From assembly GCF_000297775.1 (NCBI RefSeq), contig NZ_JH815515.1:287407-351406 (forward strand): a stretch of DNA of 64,000 nt. Direction: 5' to 3'. The notes beneath the pieces were generated by a model. It ran no database searches. It was not told where the DNA came from and was given only the letters and a program-made list of their open reading frames with translations. Shown one piece after another: positions 53,036-62,122 of this stretch; position 1 is the first letter of the stretch; the number at the start of each line of letters is the position of its first letter. Position numbers and translations under genes: made by a program. The DNA comes from Sutterella wadsworthensis 2_1_59BFAA. Lineage in GTDB: Bacteria; Pseudomonadota; Gammaproteobacteria; Burkholderiales; Burkholderiaceae_F.

Positions 53036-53053
53036 CCGTCCCGACGGTAAGTC

Positions 53054-53128
53054 TTCAATTTGGCAAATATTGGGATTATATTCCCAGAATGTTCGGCTTT
53101 TTTTGGGATTATAATCCCAAAATGTTCC
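53054..53128 (+). repeat. 75-bp direct repeat, right of the DUF4143 ATPase
   Basis: Same orientation as 51764-51838. It contains a perfect 22-bp palindrome at 53101-53122 (TTTTGGGATTA and its mirror) and a second, partial TTGGGATTATATTCCC copy near 53079-53095. It begins 18 bases after the ATPase stop. Confidence 0.85.
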
Positions 53129-53320
53129 GTTGATAGTCTGATCAGGCCGGGCTTTTGACTTTCTCCCAGCGTCTGATCTCTGGACCACCCTAGCCTTTCT
53201 AGCTCTTCGGGGATATCTGTGGGTAAAGGATATCCCCGCTGTCAAGCAATACTCAGGTTCCCGGCGCCGGCGCAACTCAACGAAATGGATCTTTCGTTGA
53301 AACTCTTGTATCGGGCGGAG
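53129..53320. other. Hairpin-rich spacer right of the ATPase cassette
   Basis: Two perfect 9-bp hairpins: ggggatatc / gatatcccc (53209-53237) and TCAACGAAA / TTTCGTTGA (53277-53300). Neither has a clear U-run. They could be ends of lost elements or 3' structures of the uptake operon. Confidence 0.4.
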
Positions 53321-53413
53321 CTAGGAAACGCGCGGTTCTCGCTTGGCTGCCTCAGGCAGTAGCTTCAACACCGTTGCAATATCATGGTCGAGATCACGCA
53401 CTCGATTGATCAT
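53321..53413 (-). CDS. Possible 30-aa small protein after the binding-protein gene
   Basis: A short frame from ATG 53413 starts 21 bases after the stop of the binding-protein gene and reads a protein-like sequence (VRDLDHDIATVLKLLPEAAK). It could be a real small operon member or the tail of a lost gene. No ribosome-binding site was seen. Confidence 0.25.
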   Translation of the reverse strand: MINRVRDLDHDIATVLKLLPEAAKREPRVS

Positions 53414-53434
53414 GAGGTGCAGAGTCTTTGCCAA

Positions 53435-54292
53435 TTAAAGCATCAACGCGTCTGCCCAACGTTCGAGAATCATGGGTGCCTGCCATTCAAGGGGACGACA
53501 GTAGTACGGGACCCCGACGATTCGTCCTTCTCTCAGAGCTCTGTATGATTGCAGTTCAGGATGAGCCTTTACGGCTTTTCGAATCACGGCTCCCCCCGCC
53601 GCAGTATCGCCTGCGATGGCTATGACGTCTGGATTCTTCATCAAAAGTTCCGAAATGTCGCCAAGAGGCTGAATGCCTTCGATCTGATCGAGCTCTCTCG
53701 AAGATTCGAATAGATTGATCACGTCCCATTGCTCGGCAAGAAGTTGTGACAGTTCGCTATGAGCTGCAACGCGGAATACATAGCTTTCGTGCCTGATAGG
53801 ACTCCGAATGGCGAGAAGGATGACGGCGGTCTGTCCCTTCGGCACCTCAAGTTTTGAGAGGGCTTCAAGGCGCTCGCTTCTCTCACGAATCACGCGCTCA
53901 GCCTGTCGCTGTTCTCCAAACAGTTCACCTGCTCGTCTAAGCACCTCTTCGGGCGTTCCATTAACATCCAGCACCTTAACAGGGATGCCCATTTCAACCA
54001 AGCGCCCTTCTGCGGTACTCGGATCGAATCCAGCCTTTCCGTTGGCTTCAAGCAGGACAAAATCTGCCCCGATCTTTCTGACGGCAGGCGCAAGAATCTG
54101 CTCCGGATGATTCAAAAAGCACGAAATGCACTCCAGATGCTTTTCGTTGGGATGACGCAGCTCCATCGAAGGCACTTCGCCTCCTATGAGTCCCTTGCCG
54201 AAGATTCTCAGAGCTCCGAGAATTTCGGTTGCCGTGTCGCCAACAATGATGATGTTTTCATTGCGTGGAAAGGGAATGAATGGATTGCCCAT
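53435..54292 (-). CDS. TroA/BtuF-type substrate-binding protein without signal peptide
   Basis: 285 aa with the two-lobe pattern of class III binding proteins for haem, siderophore or cobalamin: IIIVGDTATEILGALRIFG (first strand and helix), LAPAVRKIGADFVLLEANGK, then LGDISELLMKNPDVIAIAGD and REGRIVGVPYYCRPLEWQAP (each cited in part). No signal peptide or lipobox is present, and an in-frame stop lies four codons before the ATG, so none can be added. GGAG sits 6 bases upstream, so the start is real. It overlaps the end of the ABC transporter gene by 35 bases. Either it acts in the cytoplasm or it has lost its export signal. Confidence 0.8.
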   Translation of the reverse strand: MGNPFIPFPRNENIIIVGDTATEILGALRIFGKGLIGGEVPSMELRHPNEKHLECISCFLNHPEQILAPAVRKIGADFVLLEANGKAGFDPSTAEGRLVEMGIPVKVLDVNGTPEEVLRRAGELFGEQRQAERVIRERSERLEALSKLEVPKGQTAVILLAIRSPIRHESYVFRVAAHSELSQLLAEQWDVINLFESSRELDQIEGIQPLGDISELLMKNPDVIAIAGDTAAGGAVIRKAVKAHPELQSYRALREGRIVGVPYYCRPLEWQAPMILERWADALML

Positions 54293-55985
54293 GAGTATCT
54301 CCGTTTAGCGTGATGACGACATCCGCTAGCGCGCGAACGGCGTCTTGATGTGAAACCATCAGAATGGCAGTATTTGGAAGCCGGCGTCGCAGGAGTCGGA
54401 TCATTCTTCCAACTTCAGGCTCGTCGAGACCGCTTGTCATTTCATCTGCAAGCAGTACGTCAGGCGAAGCCAAAACAGCTCTTAGAAGTGAGCATCGCTG
54501 CTGCTCTCCGCCGGACAAAAGCGTCATCCAGTCAGCTGTTTCCTCAAGCTTTCCAACAAGATGCGCCAGTCCAGCATCGGCGAGCAGCTGCCGAACAGAA
54601 TCGCCTGGCACATCGCCTGGGGCCATCGGATACGTGAGCGCCGCCTTGAGCGTCCCCTTCGGAAGATAGGTTCGTTGAGGGAGCCAAAATATTCTTCCGC
54701 GTGAGGCTATGTCTCCCTGAAAGCCGCCGCGAAAGCCTGCAAGCACCTGTAGAAGCGTGCTTTTACCTATGCCTGAAGGACCTGTCACCAGGGTGATCGT
54801 TCCAGGGCTGAGCTTCAGGTCGACGCCAACCGTTCGGATTTTGTCTCCAAACGGGACGCTCAGCGTCATATCTGCAGCCAATGGCACGTCCGAAGCTATA
54901 CGCGCCGCGGCGAGCGAGCAATGAGTTTCGTCTGCATCTGTAAGACCTTGCTCCAATCTTTGAAGACGTTCGTATGCAGCGGCGAGCCGCATCAAATCGT
55001 CATAGGCCATGATGAACCAGGACAATGATCGGGCGACATCGTTGAAGGCTCCCCGTATCTGCATCAGGCCGCCGAGCTGAATGGAACCTGACAAAAATGA
55101 AGGAAGCGCGAAAAAGATCGGAGCCAGATGCGTAAACTGCCCAACGCTAACAGTAAAAAGGTCGAGATCCCTCTTCCGCTTAAGCAGCGCTATCTGCACA
55201 TCCACCAGATAAACGAGACGATCCTTCAATCCCGCTACCTCGACGCTTTCAGCGCGAGCACCCGCAATTGAATCCGAATGCCTATGCTTTTCGATGAGAG
55301 CGGCACGGAGGTTGGCCTCGCGATGTTGCGCCTCAATGTTGAGAGGCTTAAGTTTGCGTCCGATGAAATGCGTGATAGCCGTTGCGATCAGCGTGTAAAT
55401 AATGCATGTCCAGAACATGTAGCCGGGAATCGTGAAGCCGAACAGGACTGCAGATCCCGACAGATTCCATAGGATCACCGAAAAGCTACCGATGGTTAGA
55501 AGTGAGTCGTAGAAGCTTACGGCAAGGCTCACTGCATAGGCCACCAGTGTCTTGACATCTTCAGTGATTCGCTGGTCGGGGTTGTCGGGCTCGCGTCCAC
55601 TTTCCCTTAGCAAGTAATGCGCGCTGTCTGGTGATAGCCACCGGTTGAAGAAGAGTGACGTCAAGTCTCGGCGAAGCGCGAGCGTAAGGCGGTCCTTGAG
55701 ATATCCAGCCCAGACCAAAAGCAGGATAATGACGGCGGCAAGTCCGATGAAGTAGAGAAGCTCACGAAAGATGCCGTCGCTGTCCACTGCCTGCAAGGCG
55801 TTGAAGAAGCGCCCATTCCAATCGTTGTAGAGAACCGCAAGCTTGATGTTGAAGGCATAGGCCGCCAGAACGACGCCAAAAAGAAGCCACAGCCTCCAAC
55901 GAACCCGATTGAACAGATAAGCGAGAAGAAGTCGCTTCAGGCCTCCGTTAGTCGTCCGAATCATGTTAAAAAATCGGCGGAGCAT
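54258..55985 (-). CDS. YddA/SbmA-BacA-type ABC transporter with fused ATPase
   Basis: 575 aa. The membrane part (1-350) resembles YddA/ABCD proteins: YNDWNGRFFNALQ, YLKDRLTLALRRDLTSLFFNRWL (in part), NPDQRITEDV and the EEIAFL-like helix replaced by SIAGARAESVE. The ATPase has Walker A GPSGIGKST, signature LLSGGEQQR and Walker B VLLADEMTS. This family includes B12 and peptide importers (Rv1819c, BacA-like) rather than classical BtuCD permeases. It lies 37 bases after a TonB receptor and overlaps a binding protein gene, which makes it the probable inner-membrane step of the same uptake route. Confidence 0.85.
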   Translation of the reverse strand: MLRRFFNMIRTTNGGLKRLLLAYLFNRVRWRLWLLFGVVLAAYAFNIKLAVLYNDWNGRFFNALQAVDSDGIFRELLYFIGLAAVIILLLVWAGYLKDRLTLALRRDLTSLFFNRWLSPDSAHYLLRESGREPDNPDQRITEDVKTLVAYAVSLAVSFYDSLLTIGSFSVILWNLSGSAVLFGFTIPGYMFWTCIIYTLIATAITHFIGRKLKPLNIEAQHREANLRAALIEKHRHSDSIAGARAESVEVAGLKDRLVYLVDVQIALLKRKRDLDLFTVSVGQFTHLAPIFFALPSFLSGSIQLGGLMQIRGAFNDVARSLSWFIMAYDDLMRLAAAYERLQRLEQGLTDADETHCSLAAARIASDVPLAADMTLSVPFGDKIRTVGVDLKLSPGTITLVTGPSGIGKSTLLQVLAGFRGGFQGDIASRGRIFWLPQRTYLPKGTLKAALTYPMAPGDVPGDSVRQLLADAGLAHLVGKLEETADWMTLLSGGEQQRCSLLRAVLASPDVLLADEMTSGLDEPEVGRMIRLLRRRLPNTAILMVSHQDAVRALADVVITLNGDTHGQSIHSLSTQ

Positions 55986-56022
55986 CCGCTTGAAGAGACG
56001 CTCCGCCCGCAGTCAGAAATGA

Positions 56023-58047
56023 TCAAAACTGAGCCGAGAGCCACGCGCGGAACGAACGGGCGTAGCCGTAGGAATCCGTTACCGAGACATATTTCTTGTT
56101 TGTGAGATTGTCGACGGCAATGCCGGCTCTCACGGTGTAGAAGTTCGGAATCTTCGGCGTCCAGGTCAGGCCGACGGAATGCGTAGCATAGCCGCCCTGA
56201 TATTTATCCTGGGAAGTCCAACCGCCCTTGGCGCAATGAAGCTTGTACCAGGGTTCGAGCTGAACTTCCTCAAATCTGTAGCCGGTGCGTAAATTGGCGG
56301 ACTGAGGCGTGACGCCGGTCACGCGCTCGTTCGTATCCTTGTTCTCCGACTTGAGGTAGCCGTAGGATGCCGACACTTTGAAGCTGTCAATTACATACGA
56401 AGCCGAAAGCTCGATGCCCTTGTTCACGACGTGGCCCAGATTCTTCGCACGGTAGGTGAATACCGGCAAACTGCCGCTGTTGTCAGGTTCCACTTCCACG
56501 TTGATGAAGTCCTTCACATCATCGTAGAAGACAGAAGCGCGAGCCGTGAACCGATCGCCAACACCGCTAAGGTTCTTAAAGTCAAGGCTAGTGCCGATTT
56601 CGTAGTTGACGGACTTTTCAGGCTTGAGATCCGGATTTGGGATGACCACTGATTGGATTCCCCAGCTCGAATAGTCCATACGGTAATACATCTCGTCAAG
56701 AATCGGCGGACGATAGCCTGTCGTGACGGAGCCCCAGAACATCACCTCTTCTATCGACGTGAGCTTGACCGTGACACCGGGCGTGAGCTTGCTGTCCGAC
56801 AGGGACGGATAATCTGCGTTAGACTGGCGCTTGAAGTACGACCAGCGTAGCTGGGGCGCGATGGCGAGGTAATTTGTCAGCTTGTACTGATCCTCGATAA
56901 AAACACCTGCGTCCAGGCCTTCGGCATCAGGGCGCGAAGTGTCATCCGCCCATTCGCCTGAATTTTTAGTTAACCCGCTTTGCTCCGTGCGGGAAAAGTC
57001 TAAACCGTAGGTTAGGTCGTGTCGACCGAACAATTCAAAACGGCTCGTGTTCTGAAAGTTTCCGCTGAACGACTCAAACTTGTCCTTAAAGATACGGGGA
57101 ACATTGTTTTCAAAATTGAAATTCGACTGAGCGTACTGAAGGCCGGTCTTGAGATTAATGAACTCGTCTAATTCGTACTCCCACTGGCCGATGATGCGGT
57201 GTTGCTCATAGCGGTAACTGTCGAACCGAGTCCCCTTTTCACTGTCGTTGTGCGCGATGTCATAGGCATAGGAAAGCGTAGCTGCATTGTTGTCAGTCGG
57301 AGAAAGCGTGGCCTTGATAAAGACGGACGTCGAATCATTGTCCACGTCCGCCGTGGAGCGCAGTCCCTTATATGACGTTTTAGCCGCACCAGAATCTCTG
57401 CGTGTTACGCCGGCTACAACGTCCCACATATCGCTGCGTCCAAACGCATAGGCACTTTTCGACCATGAGATGGAATCAGAACCGTAGCCGACCTTGACGA
57501 GAGCGCCGAAGTCCTTGTCCGAGTCGGCCAGAAAATCAGCGGCCGATTTCGTTTCCAGAGCAAGCGTGCCGCCGATGCCGCCGTTGCCGTACAGCGCGCT
57601 GCCGCCGCCGTTTCGAACCTCCACCTGCTTAAGGATTTCAGGGTCGGCAAAGACGCCCATCGGACGGTTGCCGCCCATCGTCAAGTCGTCCTGACGCATG
57701 CCGTCAATCAGATATGTTATCTGATTGGGTTGAGAGCCTCGAATAGACACGCGGTTATACATCACCGAAGTTGAGGACGTCGTATCTACGTTCGGAATCG
57801 TATCCAGAATTTCGGCAAACGTCAGAGGCTGAGTTTGCGCGATCTCCTTTTCCGACACAACCGTTATAGAACTGGCCGCCTCGGACAGCGGCTGGTTCAC
57901 ACGGGTGGCTGTTACGACCACTGTCTCAACCGATTGAACAGTTTCAGCTACGGACAACGTGGAAATGGCGGAAAGAATCGCTAGCGTAACGGGAGCAACA
58001 AGAGGTTGCGCTGGAAAGCTAGTTGCGAATTGGTTGGATTTCTTCAT
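56023..58047 (-). CDS. TonB-dependent outer membrane receptor (haem/siderophore type)
   Basis: 674 aa. It has a signal peptide (to about AETVQ), a TonB box ETVVVTATR, a plug domain with VSIRGSQPNQITYLIDG and VEVRNGGGSALYGNGGIGG (in part), and a 22-strand barrel ending in Phe. The segment TTGYRPPILDEMYY ... PNPDLKPEKSVNYEIG matches the FRAP-NPNL region of haem/haemoglobin receptors, so haem is a reasonable guess; a siderophore or cobalamin is possible. The start at 58047 gives a normal signal peptide. A Fur box lies 37 bases upstream over the promoter. It is the first gene of the uptake operon. Confidence 0.9.
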   Translation of the reverse strand: MKKSNQFATSFPAQPLVAPVTLAILSAISTLSVAETVQSVETVVVTATRVNQPLSEAASSITVVSEKEIAQTQPLTFAEILDTIPNVDTTSSTSVMYNRVSIRGSQPNQITYLIDGMRQDDLTMGGNRPMGVFADPEILKQVEVRNGGGSALYGNGGIGGTLALETKSAADFLADSDKDFGALVKVGYGSDSISWSKSAYAFGRSDMWDVVAGVTRRDSGAAKTSYKGLRSTADVDNDSTSVFIKATLSPTDNNAATLSYAYDIAHNDSEKGTRFDSYRYEQHRIIGQWEYELDEFINLKTGLQYAQSNFNFENNVPRIFKDKFESFSGNFQNTSRFELFGRHDLTYGLDFSRTEQSGLTKNSGEWADDTSRPDAEGLDAGVFIEDQYKLTNYLAIAPQLRWSYFKRQSNADYPSLSDSKLTPGVTVKLTSIEEVMFWGSVTTGYRPPILDEMYYRMDYSSWGIQSVVIPNPDLKPEKSVNYEIGTSLDFKNLSGVGDRFTARASVFYDDVKDFINVEVEPDNSGSLPVFTYRAKNLGHVVNKGIELSASYVIDSFKVSASYGYLKSENKDTNERVTGVTPQSANLRTGYRFEEVQLEPWYKLHCAKGGWTSQDKYQGGYATHSVGLTWTPKIPNFYTVRAGIAVDNLTNKKYVSVTDSYGYARSFRAWLSAQF

Positions 58048-58083
58048 ATTTTCGTCTCGCAAGCAGTTGAAATGCTCATGCAC

Positions 58084-58102
58084 AATGAGAATGCTTCTCA
58101 TT
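58084..58102 (-). promoter_or_regulatory. Fur box of the TonB receptor operon
   Basis: AATGAGAA-tgc-TTCTCATT is a perfect palindrome and a strong Fur-type site. It overlaps a CATAAT -10-like element (58100-58105), so iron-loaded Fur should block the promoter. Confidence 0.85.
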
Positions 58103-58226
58103 ATGCCATCAAACTAAATGGTGCGATGATACGGGTTTTCCCGCTCTTTCCGAGAACTCCAGTTTGTCGCATCCCTCTTCTTTTTTTCTTGGAGGGAGCC
58201 GACCAGACTTTTTCTTAAAAGTCAAG

Positions 58227-58256
58227 GCCGCGTTCCACGGACTTCCGAGATGAACC
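58227..58256 (-). repeat. Right copy of the 30-bp inverted repeat
   Basis: The exact reverse complement of 49999-50028. It directly follows the frr terminator, just as the left copy follows the isomerase terminator. Confidence 0.9.
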
Positions 58257-58257
58257 G

Positions 58258-58295
58258 AAAAAAAGCCTGCAGAACTGGGTTCTGCAGGCTTTTTC
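58258..58295 (-). terminator. Bidirectional terminator of frr
   Basis: A perfect 12-bp stem (agcctgcagaac / gttctgcaggct), with a U-run on the minus strand (58258-58264) and T5 on the plus strand. Confidence 0.92.
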
Positions 58296-58332
58296 GTCAA
58301 TCGCACTTGTTCGAACTGACTCGAGCGGACGG

Positions 58333-58893
58333 TTAGACCGTCATGATTTCCTTGTCCTTCTCGGCAACGACCTTGTCGACTTCGCCGATGAAGCGGTCGG
58401 TGATCTTCTGGATTTCGGTTTCGGCGCGGCGCTGGTCGTCCTCGCTGATTTCCTTGTCCTTGCAGAGACGGTCAACGTGGGTGTTGGCGTCGCGGCGGAG
58501 GTTGCGGACGGCAACCTTGGCGTCTTCGCCCATGCCCTTGACGACCTTCGTGAGTTCGCGGCGGCGCTCTTCGGTGAGCGGGGGCAGCGGAACGCGGATC
58601 ACCATGCCGCTCGTGGCGGGGTTGAGGCCGAGGTCGGAGTTGCGGATGGCCTTTTCAACGACGGCGACCATGTTCTTCTCCCACGGCTGGACCGTGAGCG
58701 TACGGGCGTCGCCGACGCCGAGCTGGGCGACCTGCGTGAGCGGGGTCGGGCAGCCGTAGTAGTCGACCATGATGTGTTCGAGAAGACCCGTGGAGGCACG
58801 GCCCGTACGGATCTTCGTGAAGTCTTCGCGAAGCGTTTCGATGGTGCGTCCCATCTTGTGCTGGGTCTGGCTGATGATGTCAGCAACAGTCAT
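58333..58893 (-). CDS. frr: Ribosome recycling factor
   Basis: 186 aa, normal length. It releases post-termination ribosomes with EF-G. The helical domain starts [21 protein letters not shown] (in part), with [21 protein letters not shown], then [21 protein letters not shown] and the C-terminal [15 protein letters not shown] precedes the ATG at 58893. It follows pyrH by 156 bases. The island begins 76 bases past its stop, after the terminator. Confidence 0.97.
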   Translation of the reverse strand: MTVADIISQTQHKMGRTIETLREDFTKIRTGRASTGLLEHIMVDYYGCPTPLTQVAQLGVGDARTLTVQPWEKNMVAVVEKAIRNSDLGLNPATSGMVIRVPLPPLTEERRRELTKVVKGMGEDAKVAVRNLRRDANTHVDRLCKDKEISEDDQRRAETEIQKITDRFIGEVDKVVAEKDKEIMTV

Positions 58894-59035
58894 TTTTAGC
58901 TCCTGATTGGATTTCCGCACGGTCCCTCGCGGACGGGCAGAAACGCGGCGCCCGACATAGGCGGACGACGCTAGGGGATTGAATCAATTGAAGAGCCTGC
59001 GGGCCGTCAGGTCTGCAGGCTCACGTCATACTGAT

Positions 59036-59041
59036 ATTTTA
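59036..59041 (-). promoter_or_regulatory. Possible -10 box for frr
   Basis: TAAAAT on the minus strand between pyrH and frr, about 145 bases before frr. Confidence 0.3.
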
Positions 59042-59049
59042 GCCAAATA

Positions 59050-59787
59050 TCAGGAATGCACGAGCGTGCCTTCCTGTTCGCCGAGAATGACGCGGCGCAG
59101 GGCGCCCTTCTTGTTGATGTTGAAGACCTTGATCGGCAGGCCCTGTTCGCGGCAGAGCGCGAAGGCGGTGGCGTCCATCACCTTGAGGTTGGAGCGGAGC
59201 GCGTCGTCGAAGGTGATTTCGTCGAACATCGTGGCGGTCGGATCCTTCTTCGGGTCGGCCGTGTAGATGCCGTCGACCTTCGTGGCCTTGATCACGATCT
59301 CGGCGCCGATTTCGGCACCGCGCAGGGCGGCCGTCGTGTCGGTCGTCATGAAGGGGTTGCCCGTGCCGGCGGCGAAGATCACCACGCGGCCGAGACGCAG
59401 ATGACGGAGGGCCTTGCCGCGGATGTACGGCTCGGCGACCTGCTCGATGTTGAGGGCGGACTGAACGCGGGCCTCGACGCCGTTGTTGCGGCAGGCGTCC
59501 TGGAGAGCCATGGCGTTCATGACCGTGGCGAGCATGCCCATGTAGTCGCCCGTGGCGCGGTCCATGCCGGTGGCGCCGAGCGCGACGCCGCGGAAGATGT
59601 TGCCGCCGCCCACGACGATGCCGACCTGAACGCCGAGCTCGACGACGCTCTTGATTTCCTCAACCATGCGGGCAAGAACCGTACGATTGATGCCGAAGCT
59701 GTCTTCGCCCATCAGGGCCTCGCCGGAAAGCTTGAGAAGAATGCGCTTGTAGGCGGGCTTGGCCGCCGTTTCCGCCGTCTGATCCAT
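59050..59787 (-). CDS. pyrH: UMP kinase
   Basis: 245 aa, phosphorylates UMP for pyrimidine nucleotide supply. Amino-acid-kinase fold with [39 protein letters not shown] and the C-terminal [13 protein letters not shown], all typical of PyrH. The first 13 residues are a short variable extension. It has its own promoter at 59877-59904 behind the tsf terminator. Confidence 0.97.
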   Translation of the reverse strand: MDQTAETAAKPAYKRILLKLSGEALMGEDSFGINRTVLARMVEEIKSVVELGVQVGIVVGGGNIFRGVALGATGMDRATGDYMGMLATVMNAMALQDACRNNGVEARVQSALNIEQVAEPYIRGKALRHLRLGRVVIFAAGTGNPFMTTDTTAALRGAEIGAEIVIKATKVDGIYTADPKKDPTATMFDEITFDDALRSNLKVMDATAFALCREQGLPIKVFNINKKGALRRVILGEQEGTLVHS

Positions 59788-59876
59788 GTCGTCACTCCGA
59801 AAGTCAAACTGTAATTTGTGCTGTCAACCATGCCTGCAGGGCGCCGAAAAGTACGCCCCGTAGGCAAAATTACCTA

Positions 59877-59904
59877 ATTATAAGCTAGCCCGATTTTTAC
59901 GCAA
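59877..59904 (-). promoter_or_regulatory. pyrH promoter
   Basis: A perfect TATAAT (-10) and TTGCGT (-35) on the minus strand with 16-base spacing; leader about 83 bases. Confidence 0.65.
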
Positions 59905-60000
59905 ACAATATTTTCAGAGGCCCTGACGAGACTCAGACAAAGCCTGCGAGACACTGCACACGAGCCGTTTCGGCACGGTTTGTGCTTGCCTGACCGCCAT

Positions 60001-60036
60001 AAAAAAACGGGATGTCCCGCAACAGGGCATCCCGTT
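60001..60036 (-). terminator. Terminator of tsf
   Basis: A 7-bp stem (cgggatg / catcccg) extended by an inner CCC/GGG, followed by seven U on the minus strand. Confidence 0.9.
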
Positions 60037-60086
60037 TTCACTTGAGGCTGAATCAGCCGCAGGGGCCGATTCGTGCACGCGTCAGA

Positions 60087-60971
60087 TTAGGCCTTGGCGG
60101 CGGCAACCTGGGCGGCGACTTCAGCGGCGAAGTCGTCAACGCGCTTTTCGATGCCTTCACCGACGACGAAGAGCGTGTAGCCGCCGATCTGAGCGCCGGC
60201 AGCCTTCACGAGTTCGCCGACGGACTTCTTGTCGTCCTTGACGAACGGCTGGTTGACGAGCGTGACTTCCTTGAGGAACTTCTTGACCGTACCTTCGGCG
60301 ATGCGTTCGAGCATGGCTTCCGGCTTGCCGGCTTCGCGGGCCTTTTCGATGGCGATGCGGCGTTCGGCTTCGATCTGGGCCTGGTCAACGCCGGTCTCGT
60401 CGAGAGCCTTCGGCTTGGCGGCGGCGATGTGCATGGCCACGTCGTGGGAGAGTTCGGCATTGCCGCCGATCACGTCGACGATGACGCCGATCTTGGAGCC
60501 GTGGATGTAGGAGTTGAGCTCGCCCTTGGCTTCAACGCGCGTGAAGCGACGGAACGTCATGTTTTCACCGATCTTGCCGACGAGGCCCTTGCGGACTTCT
60601 TCGAGCGTGGCGTCGCCGATCTTGCAGGCGGCGAGAGCTTCGATGTCGGCCGGGTTCTGTTCGGCGACGGCGCGGACGGCGTCAGCAGCCATCTGCAGGA
60701 ATTCCGGGTTCTTGGCAACGAAGTCCGTTTCGGAGTTGACTTCGAGGATGGCGCCGAGCTTGCGATCGTCGGAAAGGTAGACAGCGACGACGCCTTCGGC
60801 AGCGATGCGGGCGGCGGCCTTCGTGGCCTTGTTGCCGAGCTTGACGCGAAGGATTTCCTCAGCCTTGGCCATGTCGCCGTCGGCTTCCGTGAGGGCCTTC
60901 TTGCATTCCATCATCGGGGCGTCCGTCTTGACGCGCAGTTCCTTGACCATCGCGGCGGTAATAGCAGCCAT
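60087..60971 (-). CDS. tsf: Elongation factor Ts
   Basis: 294 aa, nucleotide exchange factor for EF-Tu. The N-terminal module has [19 protein letters not shown] (in part), followed by the TDFVAKN motif that contacts EF-Tu. The C-terminal coiled-coil region ends VAAAKA. GGAGAG precedes the ATG at 60971. It lies 221 bases downstream of rpsB, with a terminator between the two, so expression may partly depend on read-through. Confidence 0.97.
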   Translation of the reverse strand: MAAITAAMVKELRVKTDAPMMECKKALTEADGDMAKAEEILRVKLGNKATKAAARIAAEGVVAVYLSDDRKLGAILEVNSETDFVAKNPEFLQMAADAVRAVAEQNPADIEALAACKIGDATLEEVRKGLVGKIGENMTFRRFTRVEAKGELNSYIHGSKIGVIVDVIGGNAELSHDVAMHIAAAKPKALDETGVDQAQIEAERRIAIEKAREAGKPEAMLERIAEGTVKKFLKEVTLVNQPFVKDDKKSVGELVKAAGAQIGGYTLFVVGEGIEKRVDDFAAEVAAQVAAAKA

Positions 60972-61020
60972 GTTCACTCTCCTAGAGTATCAGTAGAAAA
61001 TTTTAGAATTCAGAATCACG

Positions 61021-61049
61021 AAAAAAGGGGGTGACATGATGTCGCCCCC
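61021..61049 (-). terminator. Terminator between rpsB and tsf
   Basis: Stem GGGGG-UGAC / GUC-G-CCCCC with a 5-base loop and six U on the minus strand. Confidence 0.85.
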
Positions 61050-61135
61050 TTTCTTCAGCCGGAGACCTGAGGGGCAGAAGTAATTCGGCCTGCCAGAGGC
61101 TCCAGCTTAAGGACAGAGTCGCGGTTCTCTGCGAA

Positions 61136-61163
61136 CGGTCGACATTGTAATGTATGTCGACCG
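61136..61163 (-). promoter_or_regulatory. Palindrome just after rpsB
   Basis: CGGTCGACAT and its complement enclose 8 bases, 30 bases past the rpsB stop and before the terminator. It may be an extra hairpin, an RNase site or a protein-binding site. Confidence 0.4.
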
Positions 61164-61192
61164 CCGGTGCAGGGAATCCGCTTCAACCGAAA

Positions 61193-61951
61193 TTAGGCAG
61201 CGGGCTGTTCTTCGGCTTCAGCAGCCACTTCGACGAATTCTTCGTCAGCGGCGGCTTCAACGATTTCCGTCTGGCTGTCGGCACGGCCGGCCAGAACGGC
61301 GTCAGCGATGCCGCGGGCGTAGATGGCGACAGCCTTGGAGGAGTCGTCATTGCCCGGAACAACGTAGTCAACGCCATCCGGAGAGTGGTTCGTGTCGACG
61401 ATGCCGATGACCGGGATGCCAAGCTTGTTGGCTTCCTGGATGGCGATCTTGTGGTAGCCAACGTCAACGATGAAGAGAGCGTCCGGAAGAGCGGACATTT
61501 CCTTGATGCCGCCGATGGACTTGTTGAGCTTTTCAACGTTGCGCTGGAAGTCGAGGGCTTCCTTCTTCGTCAGGTTGGCAGCAGAGCCGTCTTCGAGCTG
61601 CTGTTCCATGTCCTTGAGACGCTTGATCGTGCCGCGCACCGTCTTGAAGTTGGTGAGCGTACCGCCGAGCCAGCGCTGGTCAACCCAGCAGCTGCCGCAA
61701 CGCTGGGCTTCGGCGGCGATGATTTCGCGACCGCCGCGCTTGGCGTCGACGAAGAGGATCTTGCCGCCCTGAGCGGAGAGCTGGCGGGCGAACTTGCAGG
61801 CTTCTTCGAACTTGGCAACCGTCTTTTCGAGGTTGATGATGTGAATCTTGTTGCGGGCGCCAAAGATGTACTGACCCATCTTCGGGTTCCAGAAACGGGT
61901 CTGGTGACCGAAATGGCAACCAGCTTCAAGCATTTCACGCATGCTGACCAT
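61193..61951 (-). CDS. rpsB: Ribosomal protein S2
   Basis: 252 aa, small-subunit protein uS2. [22 protein letters not shown] (in part), [25 protein letters not shown] and the [21 protein letters not shown] region (in part) are diagnostic. The C-terminus is a short acidic tail ([16 protein letters not shown]). GGAG precedes the ATG at 61951. The leader of about 165 bases could carry the S2 autoregulatory fold known in other proteobacteria. Confidence 0.98.
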   Translation of the reverse strand: MVSMREMLEAGCHFGHQTRFWNPKMGQYIFGARNKIHIINLEKTVAKFEEACKFARQLSAQGGKILFVDAKRGGREIIAAEAQRCGSCWVDQRWLGGTLTNFKTVRGTIKRLKDMEQQLEDGSAANLTKKEALDFQRNVEKLNKSIGGIKEMSALPDALFIVDVGYHKIAIQEANKLGIPVIGIVDTNHSPDGVDYVVPGNDDSSKAVAIYARGIADAVLAGRADSQTEIVEAAADEEFVEVAAEAEEQPAA

Positions 61952-62122
61952 GATTAATTCTCCAAGGTTTAGAGTCTGACACGTCCTGATAAGTTGAGCG
62001 CAGGACAAGCCTGCACAGCACCTCGGAACAGAACGTGCGCTGATTTCACCCGGGACCGACCAAGGTTCACCGGGCAGGATGAAAAACTCCGGGGCACGAG
62101 GCTCCGGATCTGAAAGCGCACG

